Of a DNA stretch of 64,000 nucleotides, positions 1 to 8,813 are shown piece after piece (within the stretch, counting starts at the first letter, position 1; every line of letters begins with the position of its first letter). The translations under genes were made by a program, and so were the position numbers. Origin of the DNA: Nostoc flagelliforme FACHB-838. Its GTDB lineage: Bacteria > Cyanobacteriota > Cyanobacteriia > Cyanobacteriales > Nostocaceae. Below the pieces are notes generated by a model. The model made no database searches, was not told where the DNA came from, and saw nothing but the letters and a program-made list of their open reading frames with translations. The stretch covers positions 106,930 through 170,929 of the forward strand of contig NZ_JACJSI010000006.1 of assembly GCF_014698065.1 (NCBI RefSeq). Reading direction: 5' to 3'.

Positions 1-11
1 TTTATTTACTA

Positions 12-281
12 TTAGAAAATAAAGCCTCGAATTTTGATTAAATCAACTTTCCGGAATCTGGCTTCGATTATTGTTTTCCAAAAGTGACAAAACAAGATTA
101 ATTTCTGGAAATATCCAATATACAGTTTAAATGCGTCACAGCTTAAGAATCCTATAGTCACCCGGTTAAAGGCAATTTGTGCTGCTTCACGACGAATTGA
201 TCGAGATGATTTCCGACGTTGTTTGTTGTTTTCAGGGCCAAGTTCTTGGCATTCTTGGCGAGAAGGACGCTCTTTATTCAT
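12..281 (-). CDS. Small hypothetical basic protein
   Basis: An 89-residue reading frame that I do not recognise. I start it at the ATG at 281 because AAGGA lies about seven bases upstream on the same strand. The frame stays open further upstream, but without a better ribosome site. The first 40 residues are very polar and basic (MNKERPSRQE, then KQRRKSSRSIRRE). The second half is hydrophobic and aromatic, ending KIRGFIF. No signal peptide or known motif is visible. The change in composition half way suggests either a fragment or a frameshifted tail. It lies downstream of the WD40 gene on the same strand. Existence as a gene is uncertain. Confidence 0.3.
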   Translation of the reverse strand: MNKERPSRQECQELGPENNKQRRKSSRSIRREAAQIAFNRVTIGFLSCDAFKLYIGYFQKLILFCHFWKTIIEARFRKVDLIKIRGFIF

Positions 282-381
282 AATAAATTCCTTGTATGAA
301 ATTAGTGAAATTGGTATGTGATGGTCACACATATATCTACTGATTACAGTTTGAATATTTCGGAAAAGCTGGCAGATTTTT

Positions 382-1494
382 CTAAATAAAAAAGCGGTTT
401 TTACGTAAACGAGTTTTTCCTGAAGTGAAGTCCAGCCTAGTAACTTTAGTGGTATCGCTAGGTACAGACCAAAGTTTGATGGTTTCGTCACTACTGCCAC
501 TTACTAGGGTTTTCCCATTAGGACTGAAGGCCACAGACCATACAGATTTGCTATGTCCTGCAAAGTTGGCAAAGAGTTTGCCACTAGGTAAATTCCAGAG
601 CTTGATTGTTCTGTCATAACTACCACTGGCTAAGGTTTGTCCATTAGGACTAAAGGCAACAGACCATACAGATTGAGAATGACCTGCTAGAGTGTGCAAC
701 AATTTGCCATCACCCAGCCGCCACAGTTTGATGGTTTTATCCATACTGCCACTGGCCAGGGTTTGCCCATCAGGGCTGAAGGCAACAGAAGATACTCCTT
801 GGGAATGCCCTATAAGAGTCTGTATTAATGTCGGACTGCCAGTGTTTAGCTGCCAAATTCTGATGGAGTTATCTTTACTACCACTGGCTAACTTCTGGCT
901 ATCGGGGCTAAAAGCAACAGACTTTACCCAGCCCACATTCTGGAGCGTAAAGAGTTCTTTGCCTGTGTCTAAATTCCAGAGCTTAATGGTATTGTCAGCA
1001 CTGCTACTAGCAAGTGATTTTCCGTTGGGACTTATAGCGATCGCTTCTACATCGTCTTTATGCCCTTCAAGGGTACGGATGAGAGTTCCTGTTTCCAGAT
1101 TCCATAGTTTAATTCGATTATCCCAACTGCCACTAGCGAGTACACGGCGATCGCTGCTAATTGCCAAGGATACAACTGCATCAGCATGACCTTTAAAAGT
1201 GTGGAGTAACTTACCAGTGTGTAGATTCCAAATCTTGATCGTGCCATTATAGCTACCACTAGCCAAAGTATTACCATCTGGACTGATAGCGATCGCATAA
1301 ATCCAGACTGAATGTCCTCTGAGGGTTTGATAAGGTTGAATCATTGGCAAGGACATAGCCCCAGGCGTCACCATCTGAAATGGTAATAGTAAACGATAAG
1401 AGCTAAACCCAGCCAAGGTTGCTGTAGACGTAATTGCCAGCACTAGTGTAATTTTATTAACAATTGGATTTGACACTACAGAGCGACTCTCCAT
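382..1494 (-). CDS. WD40-repeat protein with N-terminal membrane anchor
   Basis: A 370-residue protein with a hydrophobic segment near residues 15-40 (possible signal anchor), then seven WD40 repeats of about 42 residues filling residues 58-345. Each repeat shows the GH...V.SVAFSPDG...LASGS.D.TIKLW pattern. Repeat 4 lacks the GH dipeptide. Seven blades make one complete beta-propeller, which normally serves as a protein-interaction platform. No kinase, NACHT or other effector domain is attached, unlike many large WD40 proteins of filamentous cyanobacteria. The DNA repeats are recent enough to be obvious at nucleotide level. Partner and role cannot be deduced. The family call is secure. Confidence 0.9.
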   Translation of the reverse strand: MESRSVVSNPIVNKITLVLAITSTATLAGFSSYRLLLPFQMVTPGAMSLPMIQPYQTLRGHSVWIYAIAISPDGNTLASGSYNGTIKIWNLHTGKLLHTFKGHADAVVSLAISSDRRVLASGSWDNRIKLWNLETGTLIRTLEGHKDDVEAIAISPNGKSLASSSADNTIKLWNLDTGKELFTLQNVGWVKSVAFSPDSQKLASGSKDNSIRIWQLNTGSPTLIQTLIGHSQGVSSVAFSPDGQTLASGSMDKTIKLWRLGDGKLLHTLAGHSQSVWSVAFSPNGQTLASGSYDRTIKLWNLPSGKLFANFAGHSKSVWSVAFSPNGKTLVSGSSDETIKLWSVPSDTTKVTRLDFTSGKTRLRKNRFFI

Positions 1495-1602
1495 TTACAC
1501 AATTTGGGCGACAAATAATATGAGAAAACAGCAGGCAGAAAAAAATAAAGCTTTTTTTAGCTTTTTTAAATTAGTTATTTCTGCCATGTTGTACTAATAG
1601 AA

Positions 1603-2169
1603 CTATCTATTTTTTTGTCCTACTAAATCTTGCTGAGTTACTTTTTTGGCGTTTCTTTGTTGCTTATTCTGGTGTTCAATCCAAAGTCGGATGATAAACA
1701 AAACCGTGATGATGGTAGTGGCAATAAGACTAATTGGTGTTAAATACGTCCAATGACCTGACATTTTGTCCCAGATATGCCAAATCAAAATAACCATAGC
1801 TACATAAGTTAGCTTATGTAATTGCTTCCAGTTCTTTTTCAACTTTTTTATACTCTAATTATTAGAAGTTATAGAAAGGAGTGTAAAAATGATGAAAGTG
1901 CTTACACCCTGGACATATATCCAAAATGTCTTGATGTCTAAAAAATCAAAATTTCTCTTTTGAACCATCAGGAACCCATGACCTAAAGCCAAAACGAAAG
2001 CTATAAGACCAATGGTACGGCGGTGTTTTAGAAGCCATTGAGGAATGCCAGTCTCTTTAGTTTGAGGAAAAACAATTCTAAAAGTTGTGGGAATTAGTGT
2101 GACTATATAACTAGCTAATGCTAGAAATCCTAGAATATTAGCCAGGGGTGGTTCATCCATTGAAATCAT
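1603..2169 (-). pseudogene. Ferric-reductase-like transmembrane protein, interrupted by one in-frame TAG
   Basis: Read from the ATG at 2169, the frame gives 104 residues with three to four hydrophobic segments, stops at TAG (1855-1857), and continues in the same frame to 1603 for about 83 more. Across the stop the peptide reads ITSNN-stop-SIKKLKKNW. The ferric-reductase/MsrQ-like family normally has a tryptophan here before the KxLxKNWKxLHxLxY helix, so TGG to TAG is the likely lesion. Histidines typical of the haem-binding helices are present (LGHGF, LHKLTY, WHIWD). The total of about 188 residues fits the cyanobacterial family. The downstream part has only a TTG as possible start. It could be a true nonsense mutation, readthrough or a sequencing error. 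Confidence 0.75.
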
Positions 2170-2741
2170 AATTAATCATTAAAAATAAGATTGTTGACAA
2201 TAGAAACTACAGGTATAAATAATGAAATAAAACTTCTGCTTATCCTAAGGAGATAGCAGATGATCTAGGCATTTCAGTCCGTAAAATCAAGCCTATATAT
2301 TTATCAGAGGCTAATGAAAAATTTATGCGATTGTCAAAAAAAAATACAAATATTGTTAAAATTGCTTAGGAAAAATAGACATCTGGTGAACAGGAATATA
2401 AAGACCTAGTACTGCTACTTATCTACAAGAGTTATGGATTTAATTTCTGAAAATGTCTAATATTTGTAGCCTATCCTTCTTCTAATGGAGAGGCTAGACG
2501 AACCGGAAATACTTTGCATAACATGGACTATTGCGATCGCACTAAGCTAGATGTTAGAACTTTGGGTGTATTGACTTATACGGAAATTACCCCACTCTTA
2601 CTGCGATCGCATACATTCAACCCTCTTTAAAATGCACCACAAGCACGTTAAGCTGAATTAGAGTGACAATTTATTGCGCTTTTTAATATATAAATCTCTG
2701 TTCTTGTCAAATTTTAATTTTTTCTGTTTGAGAAACCCGGA
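2170..2741. other. Intergenic stretch with a short decayed reading frame
   Basis: There is no intact gene here. On the plus strand 2226-2369 encodes 47 protein-like residues with no start codon (KEIADDLGIS, VRKIKPIYLS) ending in TAG. It has a helix-turn-helix flavour and is preceded by stops, so it may be the tail of a lost regulator gene. Two HIP1 octamers lie at about 2534 and 2604. No clear riboswitch is visible upstream of the TerC gene. Confidence 0.35.
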
Positions 2742-3464
2742 ATGCTAGACCGAATTTTTGATTACCTCGACTTTCATTTCAGCCTTGAAGCCCTTATAGT
2801 TCTGCTGATCCTGGTGCTTTTAGAGGCGCTGTTATCTGCTGATAATGCGATCGCTCTCGCTGCGATCGCGAAAGGGTTGGAAGACAAGGAACTTGAGCGT
2901 AAAGCCCTCAACTTTGGTTTAGTCGTTGCTTATGTGCTGCGAATCTCCCTGATTCTCACTGCCACTTGGGTGCAACAATTCTGGCAATTTGAATTATTGG
3001 GCGCTGCTTATCTGCTGTGGTTGGTATTTCAACACTTTACCTCGGAAGAAACTAAGGACGAACACCATCACGGGCCGCGGTTTAATTCATTGTTGCAAGC
3101 GATACCTGTGATTGCATTTACAGATTTGGCATTTTCTTTGGATAGCGTGACAACTGCGATCGCAGTTTCTCAAGAAAAATGGCTAGTGCTGACGGGTGCA
3201 ACAATTGGTATTATTACGCTGCGATTCATGGCAGGATTGTTCATCCGTTGGTTAGACGAATATGAAAACCTAGAAGACGCAGGCTATGTAACTGTGGCCT
3301 TGGTGGGTTTACGCTTGTTGTTGAAAGTGGTGAACGATAGTTTTGTTCCACCAGAATGGATCATGATTGCTGCCATCTTCCTGATTTTAGGCTGGGGATT
3401 TTCCAAGCGTGTTGGTACTGAATTACCCCAAGTAGAACCGGAAAAGAGCGAAGTCTCTAAATAA
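2742..3464 (+). CDS. TerC-family integral membrane protein
   Basis: A 240-residue polytopic membrane protein of the TerC family, whose members are linked to metal (often manganese) export or to membrane insertion of thylakoid proteins. Two hallmark acidic motifs lie in membrane helices: LLSADNAIALAAIA near residue 30 and FTDLAFSLDSVTTAIA near residue 130. A histidine-rich loop (DEHHHG) follows the third helix, and the tail after the last helix is charged and short. It is a stand-alone gene, convergent with ndk, with a hairpin between them. Family assignment is firm. The substrate is inferred only from the family. Confidence 0.9.
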   Translation: MLDRIFDYLDFHFSLEALIVLLILVLLEALLSADNAIALAAIAKGLEDKELERKALNFGLVVAYVLRISLILTATWVQQFWQFELLGAAYLLWLVFQHFTSEETKDEHHHGPRFNSLLQAIPVIAFTDLAFSLDSVTTAIAVSQEKWLVLTGATIGIITLRFMAGLFIRWLDEYENLEDAGYVTVALVGLRLLLKVVNDSFVPPEWIMIAAIFLILGWGFSKRVGTELPQVEPEKSEVSK

Positions 3465-3479
3465 GAAGAGGGGAGAGGG

Positions 3480-3541
3480 AATAGGGTACAGGGTAGAGGT
3501 ATAGATTATTTCCTATACCCTGTAACCTGTCCCCTAATATC
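3480..3541. terminator. Long imperfect hairpin between convergent TerC gene and ndk
   Basis: GGGTACAGGGTAGAGGTATAG pairs imperfectly with CTATACCCTGTAACCTGTCCC across a short AT loop. It sits exactly between two converging genes, so it probably ends transcription from both sides. A related sequence occupies the next convergent junction at 6239-6301. Confidence 0.55.
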
Positions 3542-4003
3542 TTACTCGTGCAACCAAGGTGTTAAATGTGGTTGCCAACTGACTAATTCTTCATCCTTAA
3601 ACCATAGAGCTATTTCCTGTTGCGCGGTTTCTGGAGCATCAGAACCGTGGATTAAGTTGCGACCAATATTCAGCCCGAAATCACCGCGAATCGTTCCTGG
3701 CTCTGCTGTTAAGGGGTTTGTTGCACCAATAATCTTTCTAGCTGATGCAATAACGCCATCACCTTCCCATACCATCGCCACCACTGGGCTAGAAGTGATA
3801 AATTCGACTAAACTACCAAAAAAGGGACGTTCTCGATGAACACCATAGTGTTGTTCAGCCAATTCCCGGCTGACTTTCAGAAACTTTAAACCAACTAGGG
3901 TAAAACCTTTAGTTTCAAAGCGACGGATAATTTCCCCCACTAATCCCCGTTGTACTCCATCTGGCTTAATTGCTAAGAATGTACGTTCCAAAGCTATCTC
4001 CAA
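3542..4003 (-). CDS. ndk: Nucleoside diphosphate kinase
   Basis: A 153-residue cytosolic enzyme that transfers the gamma-phosphate of ATP to NDPs through a phosphohistidine. It starts with the typical [16 protein letters not shown] strand and helix. The catalytic histidine is His119 in NLIHGSDA, and the GATNP and RGDFG segments of the active site are intact. Length is normal for the family. It is a single gene converging on the TerC gene. Its upstream region (4004-4222) carries heptanucleotide repeats and the divergent speA start. Confidence 0.97.
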   Translation of the reverse strand: MEIALERTFLAIKPDGVQRGLVGEIIRRFETKGFTLVGLKFLKVSRELAEQHYGVHRERPFFGSLVEFITSSPVVAMVWEGDGVIASARKIIGATNPLTAEPGTIRGDFGLNIGRNLIHGSDAPETAQQEIALWFKDEELVSWQPHLTPWLHE

Positions 4004-4073
4004 AAACTTAATGAATTTTTTATCTAATCAATTGTCCTTTGTCCTTTCTCCTTTGTCGTGAGTCCAAGGGTTT

Positions 4074-4124
4074 TCCACTAATGACCAATGACAAATGGCT
4101 AATGACTAATGACTCTTGACCAAT
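4074..4124. repeat. Heptanucleotide repeats (TGACCAA/TAATGAC type)
   Basis: Degenerate tandem copies of AATGACC/AATGACT lie between the divergent ndk and speA. This is the short tandemly repeated repetitive sequence class of filamentous cyanobacteria. The same family recurs at about 28946, 47673 and 23580. Confidence 0.7.
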
Positions 4125-4222
4125 CAGAGTTTATCTCAGAAATTATCCTTGGGTGCATATACGTTCCCAGATGAATGCGCTAAATTGTTAACTCGTGGGT
4201 GAAAAACAGAGGTTAGGAAGAA

Positions 4223-6238
4223 ATGGGTGTTGATTCAACCGCTACATCAGATGAGGTGGTACAAGTGCCGTCCAATGGACATAAAGAAGTGAAAAATCAT
4301 AAGCAAAAAAAGCTGTTACCACCTAGTACCACCACAGAAGATTTACCTCGCTCCTGGAAAATTGAGGATAGTGAAGCCTTATACCGGATTGAAGGTTGGG
4401 GACAACCTTATTTTTCCATTAGCGCTGCTGGTCACGTTACCGTAGCACCCAAGGGCGATCGCGGGGGATCTCTTGACTTGTTTGAATTGGTCAACGCCAT
4501 GAAGCAGCGCAACTTGGGGCTTCCCATGTTGATTCGCTTTTCCGATATTTTGGAAGACCGGATTGAGCGGTTGAATGCTTGTTTTGCTAAAGCGATCGCC
4601 CGCTACAACTACCCTGGTGTCTACCGTGGCGTATTTCCCGTCAAGTGCAATCAAGAACGGCATTTGATTGAGGATTTAGTGAAATTTGGCAAACCGCATC
4701 AATTTGGTTTAGAAGCCGGTTCCAAGCCAGAATTAATGATTGCTCTAGCTGTTTTGGATACACCAGGAGCATTGTTAGTTTGCAACGGCTACAAAGACCG
4801 AGAATACATCGAAACGGCAATGTTAGCCCAAAGACTAGGGCAAACACCAATCATCGTCTTAGAACAGATTGAAGAGGTTGATTTGGTGATTGATGCCAAT
4901 CGCCAGTTAGGTATTAAACCGATATTAGGTGTTCGTGCCAAACTCAGTACCCAAGGCATGGGACGTTGGGGAACTTCTAGTGGCGATCGCGCTAAATTTG
5001 GTTTGACAATGCCTGAAGTAATCGAGGCTGTTGACAAGTTACGCGAAGCTAACCTCCTCGATTCTTTGCAGTTGATGCATTTCCACATCGGCTCACAAAT
5101 CTCTGCCATTAATGTGATTAAAGATGCCATCCAAGAAGCCAGTCGCATTTATGTGGAATTGTCGATGCTGGGGGCAGATATGAAATATCTTGATGTTGGT
5201 GGTGGCTTGGGCGTAGATTATGATGGCTCCCAAACCAACTTCTATGCATCGAAAAATTACAATATGCAGAACTATGCCAACGACATTGTGGCAGAGTTAA
5301 AAGATACCTGTGCAGAGCGGCAAATAGCCGTACCAACACTGATTAGTGAAAGTGGACGAGCGATCGCTTCCCATCAGTCGGTACTAATTTTTGATGTTCT
5401 CAGTACTAGTGATGTTCCTCTCGATTCACCAGAACCTCCACAAGAGGGAGAATCCCCAATTATTAATTATCTTTGGGAAACTTACCAATCCATCAACCAA
5501 GAGAATTATCAGGAGTTCTACCACGACGCTGCACAATTTAAAGAAGAAGCCATCAGCCGCTTCAACTTAGGAATATTACGTCTCAGAGAACGAGCCAAAG
5601 CCGAACGCCTCTACTGGGCTTGCTGTCAGAAAATTCTCAAAATCACCAGACAACAAGAGTACGTACCCGATGAACTGGAAGACCTAGAAAAAATCATGGC
5701 TTCCATCTACTACGTCAATATGTCAGTGTTTCAATCAGCACCAGATTGTTGGGCGATCGATCAGCTATTCCCGATCATGCCAATTCACCGCTTGGATGAA
5801 GAACCAACGCGGCGGGGAATTTTGGCAGACCTCACCTGCGATAGTGATGGTAAAATTGACCGTTTTATTGACCTGCGTGATGTCAAGTCGGTTTTAGAGT
5901 TGCACACTTACAAGCCCGGAGAACCCTATTATTTGGGGATGTTCTTGAATGGAGCTTACCAAGAAATCATGGGCAATTTGCACAACCTATTTGGCGATAC
6001 CAACGCTGTTCATATCCAATTAACGCCTAAAGGCTACCAGATTGAACACATTGTTAAAGGTGACACCATGAGCGAAGTAGTGAGCTACGTCCAGTATGAC
6101 TCCGAAGATATGGTGGAAAACATTCGCCAGCGTTGTGAGAAAGCATTAGAAGAAAAGCGTATTACTCTAGCAGAATCTCAGCGACTATTGCAAACCTACG
6201 AGCAGAGTCTCAGAAGATATACGTATCTAAATAGTTAG
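4223..6238 (+). CDS. speA: Biosynthetic arginine decarboxylase
   Basis: A 671-residue PLP enzyme that converts arginine to agmatine, the first step of polyamine synthesis. The PLP lysine is Lys141 in FPVKCNQ. The HFHIGSQI, DVGGGLGVDYDG and SESGRAI motifs of the alanine-racemase-fold family follow in order, and the C-terminal beta domain carries the CxxD-like segment ADLTCDSDGKID. The first 40 residues are a polar extension. The start at 4223 is supported by AGGAAG just upstream. It is transcribed alone, converging on the nucleotidyltransferase gene with a hairpin between. Confidence 0.97.
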   Translation: MGVDSTATSDEVVQVPSNGHKEVKNHKQKKLLPPSTTTEDLPRSWKIEDSEALYRIEGWGQPYFSISAAGHVTVAPKGDRGGSLDLFELVNAMKQRNLGLPMLIRFSDILEDRIERLNACFAKAIARYNYPGVYRGVFPVKCNQERHLIEDLVKFGKPHQFGLEAGSKPELMIALAVLDTPGALLVCNGYKDREYIETAMLAQRLGQTPIIVLEQIEEVDLVIDANRQLGIKPILGVRAKLSTQGMGRWGTSSGDRAKFGLTMPEVIEAVDKLREANLLDSLQLMHFHIGSQISAINVIKDAIQEASRIYVELSMLGADMKYLDVGGGLGVDYDGSQTNFYASKNYNMQNYANDIVAELKDTCAERQIAVPTLISESGRAIASHQSVLIFDVLSTSDVPLDSPEPPQEGESPIINYLWETYQSINQENYQEFYHDAAQFKEEAISRFNLGILRLRERAKAERLYWACCQKILKITRQQEYVPDELEDLEKIMASIYYVNMSVFQSAPDCWAIDQLFPIMPIHRLDEEPTRRGILADLTCDSDGKIDRFIDLRDVKSVLELHTYKPGEPYYLGMFLNGAYQEIMGNLHNLFGDTNAVHIQLTPKGYQIEHIVKGDTMSEVVSYVQYDSEDMVENIRQRCEKALEEKRITLAESQRLLQTYEQSLRRYTYLNS

Positions 6239-6301
6239 GGTACAGGTTAGGGTACAGGGGATAAATATGTAACCTGTACCCTGTAACCTATTCCCTATAC
6301 C
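6239..6301. terminator. Repeat-derived hairpin between convergent speA and nucleotidyltransferase gene
   Basis: TTAGGGTACAGG-type units on the left pair with CCTGTACCCTGTAACC and CCCTATACCCTAA on the right. It has the same composition as the hairpin at 3480-3541 and the same position relative to convergent genes, so it is a probable bidirectional terminator. Confidence 0.55.
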
Positions 6302-7471
6302 CTAATTTGTACTTGTTCCCAACAATTCCTCTATTGCTTGTCGCTCAACAGGGGTATGTGATGGCACTGTTTGACGGGCATCAGTAATCAGCCAGTCTAA
6401 AGCAGCAGCTTGAACATCAATGGCAGCACCAGTTTTATCTACGCAATAACGTCCAAATACTAGCTTATCGACTAACCGAACTCCGGGGCCTAGGCGCGAC
6501 CATTCAAAAATCACGCTGTTTTCTACTGTTGCACCACTACATATCCAACAATTGGGCCCAATCATCGCTGGGCCAACTATCTTAGCCCCGTCTTCGATTC
6601 TCGTCATACCGCCAATGTAAACGGGGCCTGTGATATCTACTTTGTCCCAATTTACGGCAACATTTAAGCCAGTGTAAATGCCAGGGGCGACTTCATGACC
6701 AGGGATTTGGACATTTTTGATTTCACCTAGCAGCACACCGCGAATCGCCCGCCAATAGTCTGGGACTTTACCAATATCTACCCATTCAAAGTCCATAGGG
6801 ATGGCATAGAAGGGAGCTTGGATTTCTACCAGTTTGGGAAACAACTGGCTACCAATGTCATATTCGATATCAGAGGGGATATAATTAAAAACCTCTGGCT
6901 CAAAGATGTAAATACCTGTGTTGATATTGGTGCTGAGGGCTTCTTCAGTTGAAGGTTTTTCTTGGAAAGCTTTGACACGCCCATCTTCGTCTGTCACCAC
7001 CACACCGTAGCTAGAAACTTCTTCTTTGGGGACAGATTTCGTAATAATAGTAGCGATCGAGCCTTTAGCTCTATGCCATTTAACTGCCGCAGTTAAATCC
7101 AGGTCAATTAAAGCATCACCACATAAAACTACAAAGGTATCATCAAAAAAGGGTGAGAAGTCTTGGATGCGTCGCATTCCTCCAGCAGAACCGATTGCTT
7201 CCCCCTCTAGTTTACCGTCGTCATCAATTTTGCCTTCAAATGAATAGGCAATCTGTACCCCAAACCGCTGACCGTCACGAAAATAGTTTTCTATTTCTTC
7301 AGCCAAATGACTAACGTTGACCATAATTTGGTCAAATCCATGTTGGCGTAACAGTTCCAGCAAGAACTCCATCACTGGCTTTTGCAGGATGGGAATCATC
7401 GGTTTGGGAATTGTATAGGTAATCGGACGCACGCGAGTACCCTTGCCAGCCGCGAGAATCATCGCTTTCAT
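6302..7471 (-). CDS. Sugar-phosphate nucleotidyltransferase
   Basis: A 389-residue NDP-sugar pyrophosphorylase that activates a hexose-1-phosphate with an NTP. The N-terminal nucleotide-binding signature is MKAMILAAGKGTRVRP followed by PKPMIPI. The acidic metal site is in LCGDALIDLDL, and FEWVDIG lies near the end of the catalytic domain. The C-terminal third shows hexapeptide left-handed beta-helix character (VYIGGMTRIEDGAKIVGPAM). The arrangement resembles mannose-1-phosphate guanylyltransferases. Some cyanobacterial relatives carry a fused phosphomannomutase domain, which is absent here. Exact sugar and nucleotide cannot be told from sequence. Likely role is cell-envelope or exopolysaccharide precursor supply. 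Confidence 0.9.
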   Translation of the reverse strand: MKAMILAAGKGTRVRPITYTIPKPMIPILQKPVMEFLLELLRQHGFDQIMVNVSHLAEEIENYFRDGQRFGVQIAYSFEGKIDDDGKLEGEAIGSAGGMRRIQDFSPFFDDTFVVLCGDALIDLDLTAAVKWHRAKGSIATIITKSVPKEEVSSYGVVVTDEDGRVKAFQEKPSTEEALSTNINTGIYIFEPEVFNYIPSDIEYDIGSQLFPKLVEIQAPFYAIPMDFEWVDIGKVPDYWRAIRGVLLGEIKNVQIPGHEVAPGIYTGLNVAVNWDKVDITGPVYIGGMTRIEDGAKIVGPAMIGPNCWICSGATVENSVIFEWSRLGPGVRLVDKLVFGRYCVDKTGAAIDVQAAALDWLITDARQTVPSHTPVERQAIEELLGTSTN

Positions 7472-7703
7472 AAAAATTTATTCCTCAACCACAAGCCAGT
7501 TTACTTTTATCGAGTGATACTTAATCATCAGTTTTTATTTCTGCTCTAAGTCATCCCTCCAAAGAGGGATAACAGGATTTTAATGGTTATTACAACCATA
7601 GATATACTTAGATGACAAGCGATCGCTTATCTTTTCAATTTACTCGGATTTTGGGGCTGAAGTACAAATCTGTAAATTATCTGTAGGGCTGCTTTTGCCT
7701 TTC

Positions 7704-8534
7704 TTAGTTCATCGGTTGCTCAAAAGGTTTGCAGGAGTTGGCTGAATCTCTAAGTAAACGAATTTTAATCTCATGGTAAAACTCCTCTTGAAATAGCTCT
7801 ACTTTCGATTGAGCCGATAATAGTAGTAGTGCCCAGAAAACGCTAACTAGTTGACTGCGCTTAGACTCATGTCCAGATCCATTTTGATTAACAAGTTTGG
7901 TCTGAGTCCACAACTCTACAAGTTGTTCTAAATTTAACCAATTTTGTTCTAAACTTAGCTCTTTTGCCGACAATTTCAACACCTGCTCAAGTTCTCCAGC
8001 TACTTCTGTCAAATTTTCCTGGTGAGCTAACTCCAGTGCCTCCCGCATACTTTGGACGCTAGGCAGACGTCTGGGACGGATAGGTTTGCTGGCTTTTTCT
8101 ACCAGTTTTAGTTGGTTCGCCATGATCTGCAATTGCTTAATTAACTCTTGCAGAGTCACACGGCGCTTTGGTGGCGGCATTGCCGCTGGGCGACGACGCA
8201 ATTGACGTTCTAGTGGTAGACGATGACCCTGATGTGAGAGACCGTCTTCACCCAACAATAAGGCATCATCTTCTACGCCATCCAGTACATCTCCTACTGT
8301 TGACAATTGCATCAAAGTATTTGCTTTGAATAATACCAACATTGATGCTGACAAAAATGCCTGTCCAGATTGAGACAAGTCCGCTTCATAACCTCTTCCT
8401 ATTGCCTCCGGTGCCATCAGTTCTAAGTAACGGTCAATCACCTCAATCACTTGGACATCCCAAGGATCAATTTCTCCCTGTTCGGCTTGGTAAATCAAAA
8501 GTGTGATTGTTTCTAATAGCTCGGAAGCTTCCAT
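7704..8534 (-). CDS. scpA: Segregation and condensation protein A
   Basis: A 276-residue ScpA (kleisin) protein that bridges SMC heads and partners ScpB in chromosome compaction. The N-terminus MEASELLETITLLIYQAEQGEIDPWDVQVIEVIDRYLE carries the conserved DPWD.. helix. The middle is a charged, poorly conserved linker with an unusual RRRPAAMPPPKRR stretch, and the C-terminal winged-helix part (SVFWALLLLSAQSKVELFQ) is intact. smc and scpB are not in this window. It is a single gene. The intergenic regions on either side carry heptad repeats and HIP1 sites. Confidence 0.9.
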   Translation of the reverse strand: MEASELLETITLLIYQAEQGEIDPWDVQVIEVIDRYLELMAPEAIGRGYEADLSQSGQAFLSASMLVLFKANTLMQLSTVGDVLDGVEDDALLLGEDGLSHQGHRLPLERQLRRRPAAMPPPKRRVTLQELIKQLQIMANQLKLVEKASKPIRPRRLPSVQSMREALELAHQENLTEVAGELEQVLKLSAKELSLEQNWLNLEQLVELWTQTKLVNQNGSGHESKRSQLVSVFWALLLLSAQSKVELFQEEFYHEIKIRLLRDSANSCKPFEQPMN

Positions 8535-8740
8535 TAATGGGTTCTAAGTTAATTAATGAGAATTAAAAGATTGTAAATTCACAAAAAGCTGATTGACTAT
8601 TGGCAAAGTGTGTACTCTATACCTTCGTTCGCATTTTTATTATTCAGGAATTGCTTGCTAGCAGCATCCTCTGAAATTTGTAATCAATCACCATTGTGAA
8701 TTGTGAGATCAGATTGTGCAACTTTTCATTTCGGAATTGG

Positions 8741-8813
8741 GCATTGGACATTAGTCAATAATCAATAGTTCATCTTCCCCTGCTCCCCCTGCCTCCCCTA
8801 CCCCTCTACCCTC
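8741..8813. repeat. Low-complexity repeat (ATTAGTCA and CCCCTGC heptads)
   Basis: Degenerate CATTAGTCAATAATC and CCCCTGCTCCCCCTGCC units fill the stretch just downstream of the permease gene. Such heptad tracts recur throughout this window between genes. Confidence 0.6.

Noticed and set aside
1047..1298. Hydrophobic reading frames on both strands within the WD40 gene
   Set aside because: They are alternate frames of highly repetitive WD40 DNA. The WD40 frame accounts for the sequence fully.
1603..1842. Separate 79-residue membrane protein starting at TTG 1842
   Set aside because: It is the in-frame continuation of the upstream frame past a stop. The TTG has no ribosome site and the family alignment spans the stop.
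2640..2741. Manganese riboswitch before the TerC gene
   Set aside because: TerC genes often have one, but I could not find the conserved purine-rich motifs in this AT-rich leader.
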